The notes below the pieces were generated by a model that was not told the DNA's origin, did not search any database, and saw only the letters and a program-made list of their open reading frames with translations. A program made the translations under genes and the position numbers. Of a stretch of 64,000 bases of DNA, positions 19,212 to 29,516 are shown in pieces (the stretch's first letter is position 1; each line of letters opens with the position of its first letter). Source of the DNA: Cupriavidus pampae (GTDB lineage: Bacteria > Pseudomonadota > Gammaproteobacteria > Burkholderiales > Burkholderiaceae); NCBI RefSeq assembly GCF_914271485.1, contig NZ_CAJZAG010000007.1, positions 62,001-126,000 of the forward strand. The letters run 5' to 3'.

Positions 19212-21593
19212 ATGGTTGAACTCGAGATCGATGGCAAGAAGGTAGAGGTTGCTGAAGGCAGCCTCGTGATGGAAGCGGCCCGCAAGCTGGGCACTTACAT
19301 TCCGCACTTCTGCTACCACCGCAAGCTGTCCATCGCGGCGAACTGCCGCATGTGCCTGGTCGAAGTGGAAAAGGCGCCCAAGGCGCTGCCCGCCTGCGCC
19401 ACGCCGGTGACCCCGGGCATGAAGGTCTACACGAACTCTGAAAAAGCCGTCAAGGCGCAGAAGTCCGTGATGGAATTCCTACTGATCAATCACCCACTCG
19501 ACTGCCCGATCTGCGATCAGGGCGGCGAATGCCAGCTGCAGGATCTGGCGGTGGGCTACGGTGCATCGGAGTCGCGCTACAAGGAAGAGAAGCGTGTGGT
19601 GTTCCACAAGAATGTGGGCCCGCTGATCTCCATGGAAGAGATGACGCGCTGCATTCACTGCACGCGCTGCGTCCGCTTTGGCCAGGAAGTGGCCGGCGTG
19701 ATGGAGCTCGGCATGCTGAACCGCGGCGAGCATTCGGAAATCACGACGTTCGTCGGTCAGACCGTGGATTCGGAACTGTCCGGCAACATGATCGATCTGT
19801 GCCCGGTCGGCGCGCTGACCAGCAAGCCGTTCCGCTACTCGGCCCGTACGTGGGAGCTCGCACGCCGCAAGTCGGTGTCGCCGCACGATGGCCTGGGCGC
19901 CAACCTCGTGGTGCAGACCAAGAACCAGCGCGTGATGCGCGTGCTGCCGCTCGAGAACGAAGACGTCAACGAGTGCTGGATCTCGGACAAGGATCGTTTC
20001 TCGTACGAAGGCCTGAACAGCCAGGACCGTCTGACCCGTCCGCTGCTGAAGCAGGGCGGTCAATGGATGGAAACCGACTGGCAGACCGCGCTCGAGTACG
20101 TGGCCAACGGCCTCGCCAGCATCAAGCGTGACCATGGCGCGGACCAGATCGCCGCGCTGGCCAGCCCGCACAGCACGCTCGAAGAGCTGTACCTGCTGGG
20201 CAAGTTCATGCGTGGCATCGGCAGCGACAACGTCGACTTCCGCCTGCGTCAGTCCGATTTCTCGGCCAAGCTCAACGGTACGCCGTGGCTGGGCCTGCCG
20301 GTGGCCGACGTATCGGCGCTGCAACGCGTGCTGGTGATCGGTTCCGCGCTGCGCAAGGATCATCCGCTGCTGGCCGCGCGTCTGCGCCAGGCTGGCAAGA
20401 AGGGCGCCCGCGTGGCCGTGTTGGGTGCCGGTGGCGAAGACCTGCTGATGCCGCTGGCCGCACGGGTTGACGTGGCGCCGTCGGGCTGGACCGCCGCGCT
20501 GGCCGGTATCGCCAATGCGATCGCCGCCGCCAAGGGCGTGGCCGCACCGGCAGGTGTCGCTGGTTTCGATGCCGACGGATCGGCAAACGACGGTGCCAAG
20601 AAGATTGCCGACGCGCTGCTGTCCGGCGAACGCCGCGCGGTGTTCCTCGGCAACGAGGCCGTGCGTCACCCGCAGTTCTCGGCGCTGCACGCGCTGGCAC
20701 AATGGATCGCCACGGAAACGAATGCAACGCTGGGCTTCCTGACCGAAGCGGCCAACACGGTCGGTGGTTATGTGGCCGGCGCGCTGCCGCAACAGGGCGG
20801 CGCCAATGCCCAGGCGATGTTCGACACGCCGCGCAAGGCATACGTCGTGCTGAACGCCGAGCCGGAATTCGATACCGCTGATCCGCGCAAGGCTCTGGCC
20901 GCGCTGAACAACGCCGGTACCGTGATCGTGCTGTCGGCGTTCCGCTCGGACGCCGCGCTGCAATACGCTGACGTGATCCTGCCGGTGGCACCGTTCACCG
21001 AGACCGCTGGCACGTTCGTGAATGCCGAAGGCACGGCTCAGAGCTTCAACGGCGTGGTGCGCGCGCTGGGCGAATCGCGCCCGGCGTGGAAGGTGCTGCG
21101 CGTACTCGGCAACATGCTGGACGTGCCGGGCTTTGACTTCGATACGGCCGAAACCGTGCGTGACGAGGTGTTGGCCAAGGCGGTTGCGCCGATGCTGAAC
21201 AACTCGACCGACGCGCAGATCAAGGTCACGGCCGCCGCGGCTGGCGGCGTCGAGCGTATTGCCGATGTACCGATCTATCACGCCGACCCGATCGTGCGCC
21301 GTGCCGATTCGCTGCAGCTGACCGCTGCCGCGCGCCGCGCGCTGCAAGTAGGCCTGTCGTCGGATCTGTTCGACAAGCTGGGCGTGCAGGTGGGCGATCC
21401 GGTGCGCGTGACCCAGGACGGTGGCAGCGTGGTGTTGCCCGCCGCGCTGGAAAACACGCTGCCGGCGAACACGGTGCGCGTGTCGGCCGCGACGGTTGCC
21501 GCCGCGAGCCTCGGCGCGCTGTTCGGCACGGTCACGGTAGAGAAGGCAATCGATCTGTCCGCGGGCCAGAAGGCCGCGGCGGTCACCGCCTAA
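19212..21593 (+). CDS. nuoG: NADH-quinone oxidoreductase subunit G
   Basis: NuoG is the large iron-sulfur subunit of the NADH arm. Its N-terminal part shows the N1b [2Fe-2S] ligands (HFCYHR, NCRMCLVEV, PACATPV), the His-ligated N5 site (HPLDCPICDQGGECQLQD) and the N4 ligands (CIHCTRCVRFGQEVAG and LCPVGALTSK). The remaining 550 residues are a molybdopterin-oxidoreductase-like domain that lacks a cofactor role in complex I. The 793-residue length is normal for the betaproteobacterial form. Confidence 0.97.
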   Translation: MVELEIDGKKVEVAEGSLVMEAARKLGTYIPHFCYHRKLSIAANCRMCLVEVEKAPKALPACATPVTPGMKVYTNSEKAVKAQKSVMEFLLINHPLDCPICDQGGECQLQDLAVGYGASESRYKEEKRVVFHKNVGPLISMEEMTRCIHCTRCVRFGQEVAGVMELGMLNRGEHSEITTFVGQTVDSELSGNMIDLCPVGALTSKPFRYSARTWELARRKSVSPHDGLGANLVVQTKNQRVMRVLPLENEDVNECWISDKDRFSYEGLNSQDRLTRPLLKQGGQWMETDWQTALEYVANGLASIKRDHGADQIAALASPHSTLEELYLLGKFMRGIGSDNVDFRLRQSDFSAKLNGTPWLGLPVADVSALQRVLVIGSALRKDHPLLAARLRQAGKKGARVAVLGAGGEDLLMPLAARVDVAPSGWTAALAGIANAIAAAKGVAAPAGVAGFDADGSANDGAKKIADALLSGERRAVFLGNEAVRHPQFSALHALAQWIATETNATLGFLTEAANTVGGYVAGALPQQGGANAQAMFDTPRKAYVVLNAEPEFDTADPRKALAALNNAGTVIVLSAFRSDAALQYADVILPVAPFTETAGTFVNAEGTAQSFNGVVRALGESRPAWKVLRVLGNMLDVPGFDFDTAETVRDEVLAKAVAPMLNNSTDAQIKVTAAAAGGVERIADVPIYHADPIVRRADSLQLTAAARRALQVGLSSDLFDKLGVQVGDPVRVTQDGGSVVLPAALENTLPANTVRVSAATVAAASLGALFGTVTVEKAIDLSAGQKAAAVTA

Positions 21594-21619
21594 GCGAATA
21601 AGAAGAGCGAGAACGCAAC

Positions 21620-22684
21620 ATGATCGATTGGATTACCTCGCAAGGTCACGCCATCTTCGGCAGCGTCTGGACGCCGCTGTGGATCCTGATCCGCGCCGTG
21701 GTCATTGTGGTGCCGCTGCTGCTGTGCGTGGCTTACCTGATTCTGTGGGAACGCAAGCTGATCGGCTGGATGCACGTGCGTCTGGGCCCGAACCGCGTGG
21801 GTCCGCTGGGCCTGCTGCAGCCGATTGCCGACGTGCTGAAGCTGCTGCTGAAGGAAGTCATGTTCCCGACGCAGGTCAGCCGTGGCATGTACATCATCGC
21901 CCCGCTGATGGTGCTGATGCCGGCCGTGGCGGTGTGGGCGGTGGTGCCGTTCCAGGCCGAAGTGGTGATGGCCAACGTGAATGCCGGCCTGCTGTACGTG
22001 ATGGCGATCAGCTCGGTTGGCGTCTACGGCGTGATTCTGGCCGGCTGGGCCTCGAACTCGAAGTACGCGTTCATCGGCGCGATGCGCGCCGCCGCGCAGA
22101 TGGTGTCGTATGAAATCGCGATGGGCTTCGCGCTCGTCACGGTGCTGATGGTGGCCGGCAGCCTGAACCTGTCGGCGATCGTCAACAGCCAGAACACCGG
22201 CTACTTCGCCAACATGGGCATCAACATCCTGTCGTGGAACTGGCTGCCGCTGCTGCCGATGTTCGGCGTCTACTTCATCTCGGGCGTGGCCGAAACCAAC
22301 CGCCACCCGTTCGACGTGGTGGAAGGCGAATCGGAAATCGTGGCCGGTCACATGATCGAGTACTCGGGTATGGCGTTCGCGCTGTTCTTCCTGGCCGAGT
22401 ACATCAACATGATCGTCATCTCGACGATGACCTCGCTGCTGTTCCTCGGCGGCTGGGCACCCCCGTTCTCGAGCTTCATCACGAACGCCATCCCGGGCTT
22501 CTTCTGGCTCGTGTTCAAGGTTTTCCTGCTGTTGTCCGTGTTCATCTGGATTCGCGCTTCGTTCCCGCGCTACCGTTACGACCAGATCATGCGCCTGGGC
22601 TGGAAGGTGTTCATTCCGCTGACCGTGGGCTGGCTGATCATCGTGGCGATCTGGATCAAGTCGCCGTGGAACATCTGGCACTGA
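21620..22684 (+). CDS. nuoH: NADH-quinone oxidoreductase subunit H
   Basis: NuoH is the membrane subunit that completes the quinone channel and contacts NuoB/D. The 354-residue protein has about eight or nine hydrophobic helices, with the conserved [19 protein letters not shown] loop near residue 50 and the acidic [19 protein letters not shown] loop near residue 230. AGAGCGAGAACG precedes the ATG. Confidence 0.98.
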   Translation: MIDWITSQGHAIFGSVWTPLWILIRAVVIVVPLLLCVAYLILWERKLIGWMHVRLGPNRVGPLGLLQPIADVLKLLLKEVMFPTQVSRGMYIIAPLMVLMPAVAVWAVVPFQAEVVMANVNAGLLYVMAISSVGVYGVILAGWASNSKYAFIGAMRAAAQMVSYEIAMGFALVTVLMVAGSLNLSAIVNSQNTGYFANMGINILSWNWLPLLPMFGVYFISGVAETNRHPFDVVEGESEIVAGHMIEYSGMAFALFFLAEYINMIVISTMTSLLFLGGWAPPFSSFITNAIPGFFWLVFKVFLLLSVFIWIRASFPRYRYDQIMRLGWKVFIPLTVGWLIIVAIWIKSPWNIWH

Positions 22685-22701
22685 ATTAGGAAGCAATCGT
22701 C

Positions 22702-23193
22702 ATGCTGACCACGATCAAGGACTTTTTCGCAAGCCTGCTCCTGAAGGAACTCTTCAAGGGCATGGCACTGACCGGCCGCTATCTCTTCGCGCGCAAGGTT
22801 ACCGTCCAGTTCCCCGAAGAGAAGACGCCGATCTCGCCGCGTTTCCGTGGCCTGCACGCGCTGCGCCGCTACCCCAATGGGGAAGAGCGCTGCATCGCCT
22901 GCAAGCTGTGCGAAGCGGTGTGCCCGGCATTGGCCATCACGATCGAATCGGATGTGCGTAACGACGGCACGCGCCGTACCACGCGCTACGACATCGATCT
23001 GACCAAGTGCATTTTCTGCGGCTTCTGCGAAGAGGCGTGCCCGGTGGATGCGGTCGTCGAGACCCACCTGCTCGAGTACCACGGCGAGAAGCGCGGCGAC
23101 CTGTACTTCACGAAGGACATGCTGCTGGCAGTGGGCGACCGCTACGAGCCGCAGATTGCAGCCGCCAAGGCAGCCGACGCGAAGTATCGCTAA
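22702..23193 (+). CDS. nuoI: NADH-quinone oxidoreductase subunit I
   Basis: NuoI carries the N6a and N6b [4Fe-4S] clusters that link the peripheral arm to N2. The 163-residue protein has two ferredoxin-type motifs, [12 protein letters not shown] and [12 protein letters not shown], each with the C-x2-C-x2-C-x3-C-P spacing. The N-terminal amphipathic helix and the [15 protein letters not shown] lead-in are typical. Confidence 0.98.
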   Translation: MLTTIKDFFASLLLKELFKGMALTGRYLFARKVTVQFPEEKTPISPRFRGLHALRRYPNGEERCIACKLCEAVCPALAITIESDVRNDGTRRTTRYDIDLTKCIFCGFCEEACPVDAVVETHLLEYHGEKRGDLYFTKDMLLAVGDRYEPQIAAAKAADAKYR

Positions 23194-23242
23194 GCACGCG
23201 CGGCCAAGCGTCACAAGCCGTATTTAGTCTTACGAATCAGGA

Positions 23243-23264
23243 GGCCCCGGCAATGTCCGGGGCC
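23243..23264 (+). repeat. Intra-operon hairpin between nuoI and nuoJ
   Basis: GGCCCCGG (23243-23250) and CCGGGGCC (23257-23264) form a perfect 8-bp stem with a six-base loop in the 153-base nuoI-nuoJ gap. There is no T-tract. It could stabilise or process the operon mRNA. Confidence 0.5.
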
Positions 23265-23346
23265 GCCAACAGAAGGATGCCGCAGCCAGGCGGGACACCC
23301 GTGGGGTGCCCTGTGCGAAGCGCGGCGAAAGAATCCGACACGGACC

Positions 23347-23997
23347 ATGGAACTCACGACCACCATCTTCTATGTCTTTGCCCTGGTGCTGGTGCTCTCC
23401 GCACTGAAAGTCATCACGGCCAAGAACCCGGTGCATGCAGCACTGTTCCTCGTACTGTCGTTCTTCACGGCCGCCGCCATCTGGATGCTGCTGAAGGCGG
23501 AGTTCCTGGCGATCCTGCTCGTGCTGGTCTACGTGGGCGCCGTGATGGTGCTGTTCCTGTTCGTGGTGATGATGATCGATATCGACATCGAGCACCTGCG
23601 ACGGGATTTCTGGACGTATGTGCCGATGGCTTCGGTGGTCGGCGCGCTGATCATCGCGGAAATGGCGATCGTGCTGGTGCGCAACTTCGTCGGCACCACC
23701 GCGCCGGTGGTGGCGGCGGGCACGCAGGACCCGAACTATTCGAACTCGGCCGCGCTGGGCAAGCTGATCTACACCGACTACATCTACGCGTTCGAAGTGG
23801 CCGGCATCATCCTGCTGGTGGCGATCATCGCGGCCGTGGCGCTGACGCTGCGCCGCCGCAAGGATGCCAAGGGCCAGGATATCTCCGCCCAACTGCGCAC
23901 GCGTCGTGACGATCGCGTCCGCCTGGTGAAGATGCCGGTCCAGAGTGCCCAAGCCCGGGCGGAAGCGGATGCTTCGGCCGCCGCAAACAAGAACTAA
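23347..23997 (+). CDS. nuoJ: NADH-quinone oxidoreductase subunit J
   Basis: NuoJ is a five-helix membrane subunit of complex I. The 216-residue protein shows the conserved [24 protein letters not shown] and [17 protein letters not shown] helices; the latter contains the pi-bulge region of the family. The charged Arg/Lys-rich tail after residue 165 is longer than in E. coli. It follows the longest gap in the operon. Confidence 0.96.
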   Translation: MELTTTIFYVFALVLVLSALKVITAKNPVHAALFLVLSFFTAAAIWMLLKAEFLAILLVLVYVGAVMVLFLFVVMMIDIDIEHLRRDFWTYVPMASVVGALIIAEMAIVLVRNFVGTTAPVVAAGTQDPNYSNSAALGKLIYTDYIYAFEVAGIILLVAIIAAVALTLRRRKDAKGQDISAQLRTRRDDRVRLVKMPVQSAQARAEADASAAANKN

Positions 23998-24013
23998 GCC
24001 CGGAGAATTCGCT

Positions 24014-24319
24014 GTGCTCTCTCTCGCTCACTTCCTCGTGCTTGGTGCGATTCTGTTCGCGATCAGCATCGTTGGCATTTTCCTGAACCGCAAGAACGTG
24101 ATCGTGCTGCTGATGGCGATCGAGCTGATGCTGCTTGCGGTGAATATCAACTTCATCGCCTTCTCGCATTACCTGGGCGATCTGGCTGGACAGGTTTTCG
24201 TTTTCTTCATCCTTACGGTGGCCGCTGCCGAGTCGGCAATCGGTCTGGCAATTTTGGTCGTGCTGTTCCGTAACCTGGACACGATCAACGTCGACGACAT
24301 GGATACCCTCAAGGGCTGA
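24014..24319 (+). CDS. nuoK: NADH-quinone oxidoreductase subunit K
   Basis: NuoK is a three-helix membrane subunit with two conserved membrane glutamates that take part in proton transfer. They are visible in [16 protein letters not shown] and [15 protein letters not shown] choose GTG 24014, preceded by CGGAGA at 24001-24006, because it gives the usual 101-residue protein; further upstream the frame overlaps nuoJ. Confidence 0.95.
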   Translation: MLSLAHFLVLGAILFAISIVGIFLNRKNVIVLLMAIELMLLAVNINFIAFSHYLGDLAGQVFVFFILTVAAAESAIGLAILVVLFRNLDTINVDDMDTLKG

Positions 24320-24380
24320 TCCGTGCCGAACCACGTTACCAACCAAGACCGCTCACCGACCGCACACCAATAAGCGTCCT

Positions 24381-26492
24381 ATGGCAACCACGCTCAACCC
24401 TAACCTGCTGCTGGCGATTCCGCTGGCGCCGCTCGTCGGCGCCACGATAGCCGGTCTGTTCGGTACCAAGTTCTTCGGCCTGTTCTCCTCGGATTCGCGT
24501 GGGGGCCGCATCGTCGCCCACACCGCGACGATCCTCGGCGTCGCCATCGCCTGCGTGCTCTCGCTGCTGGTGCTGCGCGACGTGATGGACGGCGCGGGCT
24601 ACAACGCCACCGTGTACGAGTGGATGAACATCGGCGGCCTGAAGCTCGAGGTCGGTTTCCTTGTGGACTCGCTGACCGCGATGATGATGGTGGTCGTCAC
24701 CTTCGTCTCGCTGATGGTGCATATCTACACCGTCGGCTACATGCAGGGCGACCCCGGCTACAACCGTTTCTTCGCCTACATCTCGCTGTTCACGTTCTCG
24801 ATGCTGATGCTCGTGATGAGCAACAACTTCCTGCAGCTGTTCTTCGGCTGGGAAGCGGTGGGCCTCGTCTCATATCTGCTGATCGGTTTCTGGTACACGC
24901 GTCCGACCGCGATCTTCGCGAACATGAAGGCGTTCCTGGTCAACCGCGTCGGCGACTTCGGCTTTATCCTCGGCATTGGCCTGCTGCTGGCCTACAGCGG
25001 CAGCATGAGCTACGCGGACGTGTTCGCGGCGCGCGAAAAGCTGGCGGCCGTGATCTTCCCGGGCACCGACTGGATGATGCTGACCGTGGCCTGCATCTGC
25101 CTGTTTATCGGCGCGATGGGCAAGTCGGCGCAGTTCCCGCTGCACGTATGGCTGCCTGACTCGATGGAAGGCCCGACCCCGATCTCGGCACTGATCCACG
25201 CGGCCACGATGGTGACCGCGGGTATCTTCATGGTGGCGCGCATGTCGCCGCTGTTCGAGCTGTCGGACACCGCGCTGTCGTTCGTGCTGGTGATCGGCGC
25301 GATTACCGCGCTGTTCATGGGCTTCCTGGGCATTATCCAGAACGATATCAAGCGCGTGGTCGCGTACTCGACGCTGTCGCAGCTCGGTTACATGACCGTG
25401 GCGCTGGGCGCTTCGGCTTACTCGGTGGCGGTGTTCCACCTGATGACCCACGCGTTCTTCAAGGCACTGCTGTTCCTTGGCGCGGGTTCGGTCATCATCG
25501 GCATGCACCACGATCAGGACATCCGCAATATGGGTGGTCTGCGCAAGTACATGCCGATTACCTGGATCACGTCGCTGGTGGGTTCGCTGGCGCTGATCGG
25601 TACGCCGTTCTTCTCGGGCTTCTACTCGAAGGACTCGATCATCGAGGCCGTCGCGGAATCGCACATCGCGGGTTCGGGCTTCGCGTACTTCGCGGTGCTG
25701 GCCGGTGTGTTCGTTACCGCGTTCTACTCGTTCCGCATGTACTTCCTCGTGTTCCACGGCGAAGAGCGTTTCGGCAAGGCGCATGCACATGATGCGCATG
25801 ACGATCACGCGCACCATGCTCATGACGATCACTCGCATGACGACGATCATGGCCACGACGAGCATCATGGCCTGGCCCCGGGCCAGAAGCCGCACGAGTC
25901 GCCGTGGGTCGTGACGCTGCCGCTGGTGCTGCTGGCAATCCCGTCGGTCATCATCGGCGCCATCGTGATTGAACCGATGCTGTTTGGCGACTTCTTCAAG
26001 CACGGTGTGGCGTTCAAGGAAGTGATCTTCGTCGGCGAGAACCATCACGCGATGGAAGAGCTGCGCGAAGCGTTCCACGGCTGGGTGCCGATGGCGCTGC
26101 ACTCGCTGACGACGCCGGTACTGTGGCTGGCCATCGCCGGTGTGGTGCTGTCGTGGTTCTTCTACATGAAGCGTCCGGATATTCCGGCCGCGCTCCAGCG
26201 CCGCTTCTCGGGCCTGTACAAGCTGCTGGACAACAAGTACTACATGGACGCGTTCAACCAGGCAGTGTTCGCGCGTGGTGCGCGCGTGCTGGGTACGGGT
26301 CTGTGGAAGGGTGGCGATCAGGGCCTGATCGATGGCCTGCTCGTGAATGGCTCGGCGCGTGTCGTGGCGACGTTCGCCGCGGCCAGCCGATACCTGCAGT
26401 CCGGCTACATCTACCACTACGCGTTTGCAATGATCGTCGGCATGCTGGTGCTGCTGACGCTGACGATCACTGGCGTGATCGGCACCAAGTGA
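24381..26492 (+). CDS. nuoL: NADH-quinone oxidoreductase subunit L
   Basis: NuoL is an antiporter-like proton-pumping subunit with a long lateral helix. The 703-residue protein shows the core motifs WEAVGLVSYLLIGFW (with the conserved Glu), GKSAQFPLHVWLPDSMEGPT, HAATMVTAGIFM and KRVVAYSTLSQLGYM. It is about 90 residues longer than E. coli NuoL. Part of the excess is a His/Asp-rich insert at about residues 467-497 (25781-25870), with runs such as HDAHDDHAHHAHDDH, between two transmembrane helices. The insert stays in frame and lies in a loop, so it is tolerated; metal binding is possible but unproven. Confidence 0.97.
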   Translation: MATTLNPNLLLAIPLAPLVGATIAGLFGTKFFGLFSSDSRGGRIVAHTATILGVAIACVLSLLVLRDVMDGAGYNATVYEWMNIGGLKLEVGFLVDSLTAMMMVVVTFVSLMVHIYTVGYMQGDPGYNRFFAYISLFTFSMLMLVMSNNFLQLFFGWEAVGLVSYLLIGFWYTRPTAIFANMKAFLVNRVGDFGFILGIGLLLAYSGSMSYADVFAAREKLAAVIFPGTDWMMLTVACICLFIGAMGKSAQFPLHVWLPDSMEGPTPISALIHAATMVTAGIFMVARMSPLFELSDTALSFVLVIGAITALFMGFLGIIQNDIKRVVAYSTLSQLGYMTVALGASAYSVAVFHLMTHAFFKALLFLGAGSVIIGMHHDQDIRNMGGLRKYMPITWITSLVGSLALIGTPFFSGFYSKDSIIEAVAESHIAGSGFAYFAVLAGVFVTAFYSFRMYFLVFHGEERFGKAHAHDAHDDHAHHAHDDHSHDDDHGHDEHHGLAPGQKPHESPWVVTLPLVLLAIPSVIIGAIVIEPMLFGDFFKHGVAFKEVIFVGENHHAMEELREAFHGWVPMALHSLTTPVLWLAIAGVVLSWFFYMKRPDIPAALQRRFSGLYKLLDNKYYMDAFNQAVFARGARVLGTGLWKGGDQGLIDGLLVNGSARVVATFAAASRYLQSGYIYHYAFAMIVGMLVLLTLTITGVIGTK

Positions 26493-26519
26493 TAGGCACC
26501 GATTAAGGAAAACAAGGAA

Positions 26520-27986
26520 ATGGTTCTGTCTTTCGCTATCTGGCTGCCTATCTTTTTCGGCTTGCTGGTCCTCTTCTTCGGCTCGGACAACAACAAGTGC
26601 TTCGTGCGCTGGGTGTCGTTGTTCGGCGCCGTGCTGAGCTTCATCGTCACGCTGCCGCTCGTGTTGCACTTCGAGCCGGGTACCGCCGCGATGCAGTTCG
26701 TCGAGCAGTCGATGTGGATCGAGCACTTCAAGATTCAGTACCACCTCGGGGTGGACGGTATCTCGATGTGGTTCGTCGTGCTGACTGCGTTCATCACCGT
26801 GATCGTCGTGATCTCCGCCTGGGAAGTGATCACCGAGCGCGTGGCCGAGTACATGGCCGCGTTCATGATCCTGTCGGGCCTGATGATCGGCGTGTTCTCG
26901 GCGCTGGACGGCCTGCTGTTCTACGTGTTCTTCGAAGCCACGCTGATCCCGATGTACATCATCATCGGCGTGTGGGGCGGCCCGAACCGTGTGTACGCGG
27001 CCTTCAAGTTCTTCCTGTACACGCTGCTCGGTTCGCTGCTGACGCTGGTTGCACTGCTGTACCTCTACACCAAGACCGGTTCGTTCGAGATCCTCGAATG
27101 GCATCAGGCCAAGCTGTCGATGCAGGAGCAGATCGCACTGTTCCTCGCATTCTTCATGGCGTTCGCGGTCAAGGTGCCGATGTGGCCGGTGCATACCTGG
27201 CTGCCGGATGCCCACGTGGAAGCACCGACCGGCGGTTCCGTGGTGCTGGCGGCGATCATGCTGAAGCTGGGCGCCTACGGTTTCCTGCGGTTCTCGCTGC
27301 CGATCGCGCCGGACGCGAGCCACACGCTGGCCCCGTTCATCATCACGATCTCGCTGATCGCGGTGATCTACATCGGCCTCGTGGCACTGGTGCAGGCGGA
27401 CATGAAGAAGCTGGTGGCGTACTCGTCGATTGCTCACATGGGCTTTGTCACGCTGGGCTTCTTCATCTTCAACGACATCGGCGTCGAGGGCGGCATCATC
27501 CAGATGATCTCGCACGGCTTTATCTCGGGTGCGATGTTCCTGTGCATCGGCGTGCTGTATGACCGCGTGCACTCGCGCCAGATTGCCGATTACGGCGGTG
27601 TCGTGAACACGATGCCGAAGTTCGCGGCGCTGTCGGTGTTCTTCGCGATGGCCAACTGCGGCCTGCCGGCGACGTCGGGCTTCGTGGGCGAGTTCATGGT
27701 CATCCTGGGCGCCGTCAAGTACAACTTCTGGATCGGCCTGCTGGCCGCCACGGCCCTGATTCTGGGCGCGGCGTACTCGCTGTGGATGGTCAAGCGCGTG
27801 ATCTTTGGCGACATCGTGCATCAGCACGTGCGCGAACTCGTGGACCTGAACAAGCGCGAGTTCTTCATGCTCGGCCTGCTGGCGATCATGACGCTGTACA
27901 TGGGCCTGTATCCAAAGCCCTTTACCGATGTGATGCACGCCTCGGTGGCGAACCTGCTCACGCACGTCGCGCAGTCCAAGCTGTAA
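26520..27986 (+). CDS. nuoM: NADH-quinone oxidoreductase subunit M
   Basis: NuoM is the second antiporter-like proton-pumping subunit. The 488-residue protein has about 14 helices with the key Glu in YVFFEATLIPMYIIIG, the Lys in MAFAVKVPMWPVHTWLPDAH, and KLVAYSSIAHMGFV. AAGGAAAACAAGGAA precedes the ATG. Confidence 0.98.
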   Translation: MVLSFAIWLPIFFGLLVLFFGSDNNKCFVRWVSLFGAVLSFIVTLPLVLHFEPGTAAMQFVEQSMWIEHFKIQYHLGVDGISMWFVVLTAFITVIVVISAWEVITERVAEYMAAFMILSGLMIGVFSALDGLLFYVFFEATLIPMYIIIGVWGGPNRVYAAFKFFLYTLLGSLLTLVALLYLYTKTGSFEILEWHQAKLSMQEQIALFLAFFMAFAVKVPMWPVHTWLPDAHVEAPTGGSVVLAAIMLKLGAYGFLRFSLPIAPDASHTLAPFIITISLIAVIYIGLVALVQADMKKLVAYSSIAHMGFVTLGFFIFNDIGVEGGIIQMISHGFISGAMFLCIGVLYDRVHSRQIADYGGVVNTMPKFAALSVFFAMANCGLPATSGFVGEFMVILGAVKYNFWIGLLAATALILGAAYSLWMVKRVIFGDIVHQHVRELVDLNKREFFMLGLLAIMTLYMGLYPKPFTDVMHASVANLLTHVAQSKL

Positions 27987-28007
27987 GCGGGGGAGAGAGA
28001 AATCAAC

Positions 28008-29483
28008 ATGCAAGCGTCTTCTAGCCTGGCCCCCGTGGCGCCAATCATTTTTCTCGCGATCGCGATTGCCGCGGTCAACTGGATCGACCTCGCGCGCGGC
28101 CAGGGCCGCCAGAGCGTGGCGTACCCGCTCTCGTTGCTGACCACGCTGGTGCTGACCGTCTGGTTCGGCATCAACGCCAGCCACGGCGAGACGCACTACG
28201 CGTTTGCCAATCTGGTCGTGGTCGACCCGATGGCCAACGTGCTGGCAGCTTTCTGCTCGTTAGGTCTGCTGGTCACGCTGATCTACACGCGCCGTTATCT
28301 GCAGGACCGCGACATGTTCGCGGGCGAGTTCTACATGCTCGCGCTGTTCACGCTCGGCGGCCAGATCGTGATGATCACCGGCAACAACTTCCTGACCCTG
28401 TACCTCGGTCTGGAACTGCTGTCGCTGGCTTCGTACGCGCTGGTGGCACTGCGCCGCGAATCACGCGTGACGTCGGAATCGGCGATGAAGTACTTCGTGC
28501 TGGGCGCGCTGGCTTCGGGCTTCCTGCTCTACGGCGTGTCGATGATGTACGGCGCGACCGGTTCGCTGAACCTCGGCGAAGTGTTCCGCGTGGTCGAATC
28601 GGGCCGCGTCAACACGACGATGCTCGCGTTCGGCGTGGTATTCATCGTGGCGGGCCTGTCGTTCAAGCTCGGCGCGGCACCGTTCCATATGTGGATTCCG
28701 GACATCTACCAGGGTTCGCCGACCGCGGTCACGCTGCTGATCGCCGGTGGTCCGAAGGTGGCGGCGTTCGCGCTGATGGTCCGCGTGCTCGTGGATGGCC
28801 TGCTGCCGCTGGCCACCGACTGGCAGGCGATGCTGGTAGTGCTGGCGGTGATTTCGCTGGCCATCGGCAACCTGACCGCGATCGTGCAGACCAACCTCAA
28901 GCGGATGCTGGCGTACTCGACCATCTCGCATATGGGCTTCGTGCTGCTGGGCCTGCTGTCGGGCGTGGCGGGCGGCTCGGCTGCCGGCGCGGCCGAGGCC
29001 TACAGTGGCGCGATGTTCTACTCGATTACGTACCTGCTGACGACGCTCGGCACGTTCGGCCTGATCCTGCTGCGCACCGGCAAGGGCTTCGAGGCGGAAA
29101 CGCTCGACGACCTGAAGGGCATGTCGCGCCGCAACCCGTGGTTCGCGTTCCTGATGCTGGTGATGATGTTCTCGCTGGCCGGCATTCCGCCGATGGTGGG
29201 TTTCTACGCCAAGCTGGCGGTGCTGGAAGCGGTGGTCAAGTCGGGTATGACGTGGCTGGCCGTGGTGGCCGTGCTGTTCTCGCTGATCGGCGCGTTCTAC
29301 TACCTGCGTGTGGTCAAGCTGATGTACTTCGATGCGCCGGCCGGCGAAGAGCCGCTGGAAGCGACGGCGGGCCTGCGCGGCGTGCTGAGCATCAATGGCC
29401 TGGCCGTGATCCTGCTGGGTCTGTTCCCCGCGGCGCTGATGAACCTGTGCTATCAGGCCATCCGCGCATCGCTGGGTTCGTAA
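28008..29483 (+). CDS. nuoN: NADH-quinone oxidoreductase subunit N
   Basis: NuoN is the third antiporter-like subunit and the last gene of the complex I operon. The 491-residue protein shows YLGLELLSLASYALVALRR with the conserved Glu, GLSFKLGAAPFHMWIPDIYQG with the channel Lys, and LKRMLAYSTISHMGFVLLG. Its stop lies 33 bases before a small membrane protein gene that is probably co-transcribed. Confidence 0.97.
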   Translation: MQASSSLAPVAPIIFLAIAIAAVNWIDLARGQGRQSVAYPLSLLTTLVLTVWFGINASHGETHYAFANLVVVDPMANVLAAFCSLGLLVTLIYTRRYLQDRDMFAGEFYMLALFTLGGQIVMITGNNFLTLYLGLELLSLASYALVALRRESRVTSESAMKYFVLGALASGFLLYGVSMMYGATGSLNLGEVFRVVESGRVNTTMLAFGVVFIVAGLSFKLGAAPFHMWIPDIYQGSPTAVTLLIAGGPKVAAFALMVRVLVDGLLPLATDWQAMLVVLAVISLAIGNLTAIVQTNLKRMLAYSTISHMGFVLLGLLSGVAGGSAAGAAEAYSGAMFYSITYLLTTLGTFGLILLRTGKGFEAETLDDLKGMSRRNPWFAFLMLVMMFSLAGIPPMVGFYAKLAVLEAVVKSGMTWLAVVAVLFSLIGAFYYLRVVKLMYFDAPAGEEPLEATAGLRGVLSINGLAVILLGLFPAALMNLCYQAIRASLGS

Positions 29484-29516
29484 CTCGCTGACATCGACAG
29501 AAAGGACAGGCCAATC

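Noticed and set aside
23243..23264. nuoI-nuoJ hairpin as a terminator
   Set aside because: No T-tract follows and the remaining complex I genes continue downstream in the same direction.
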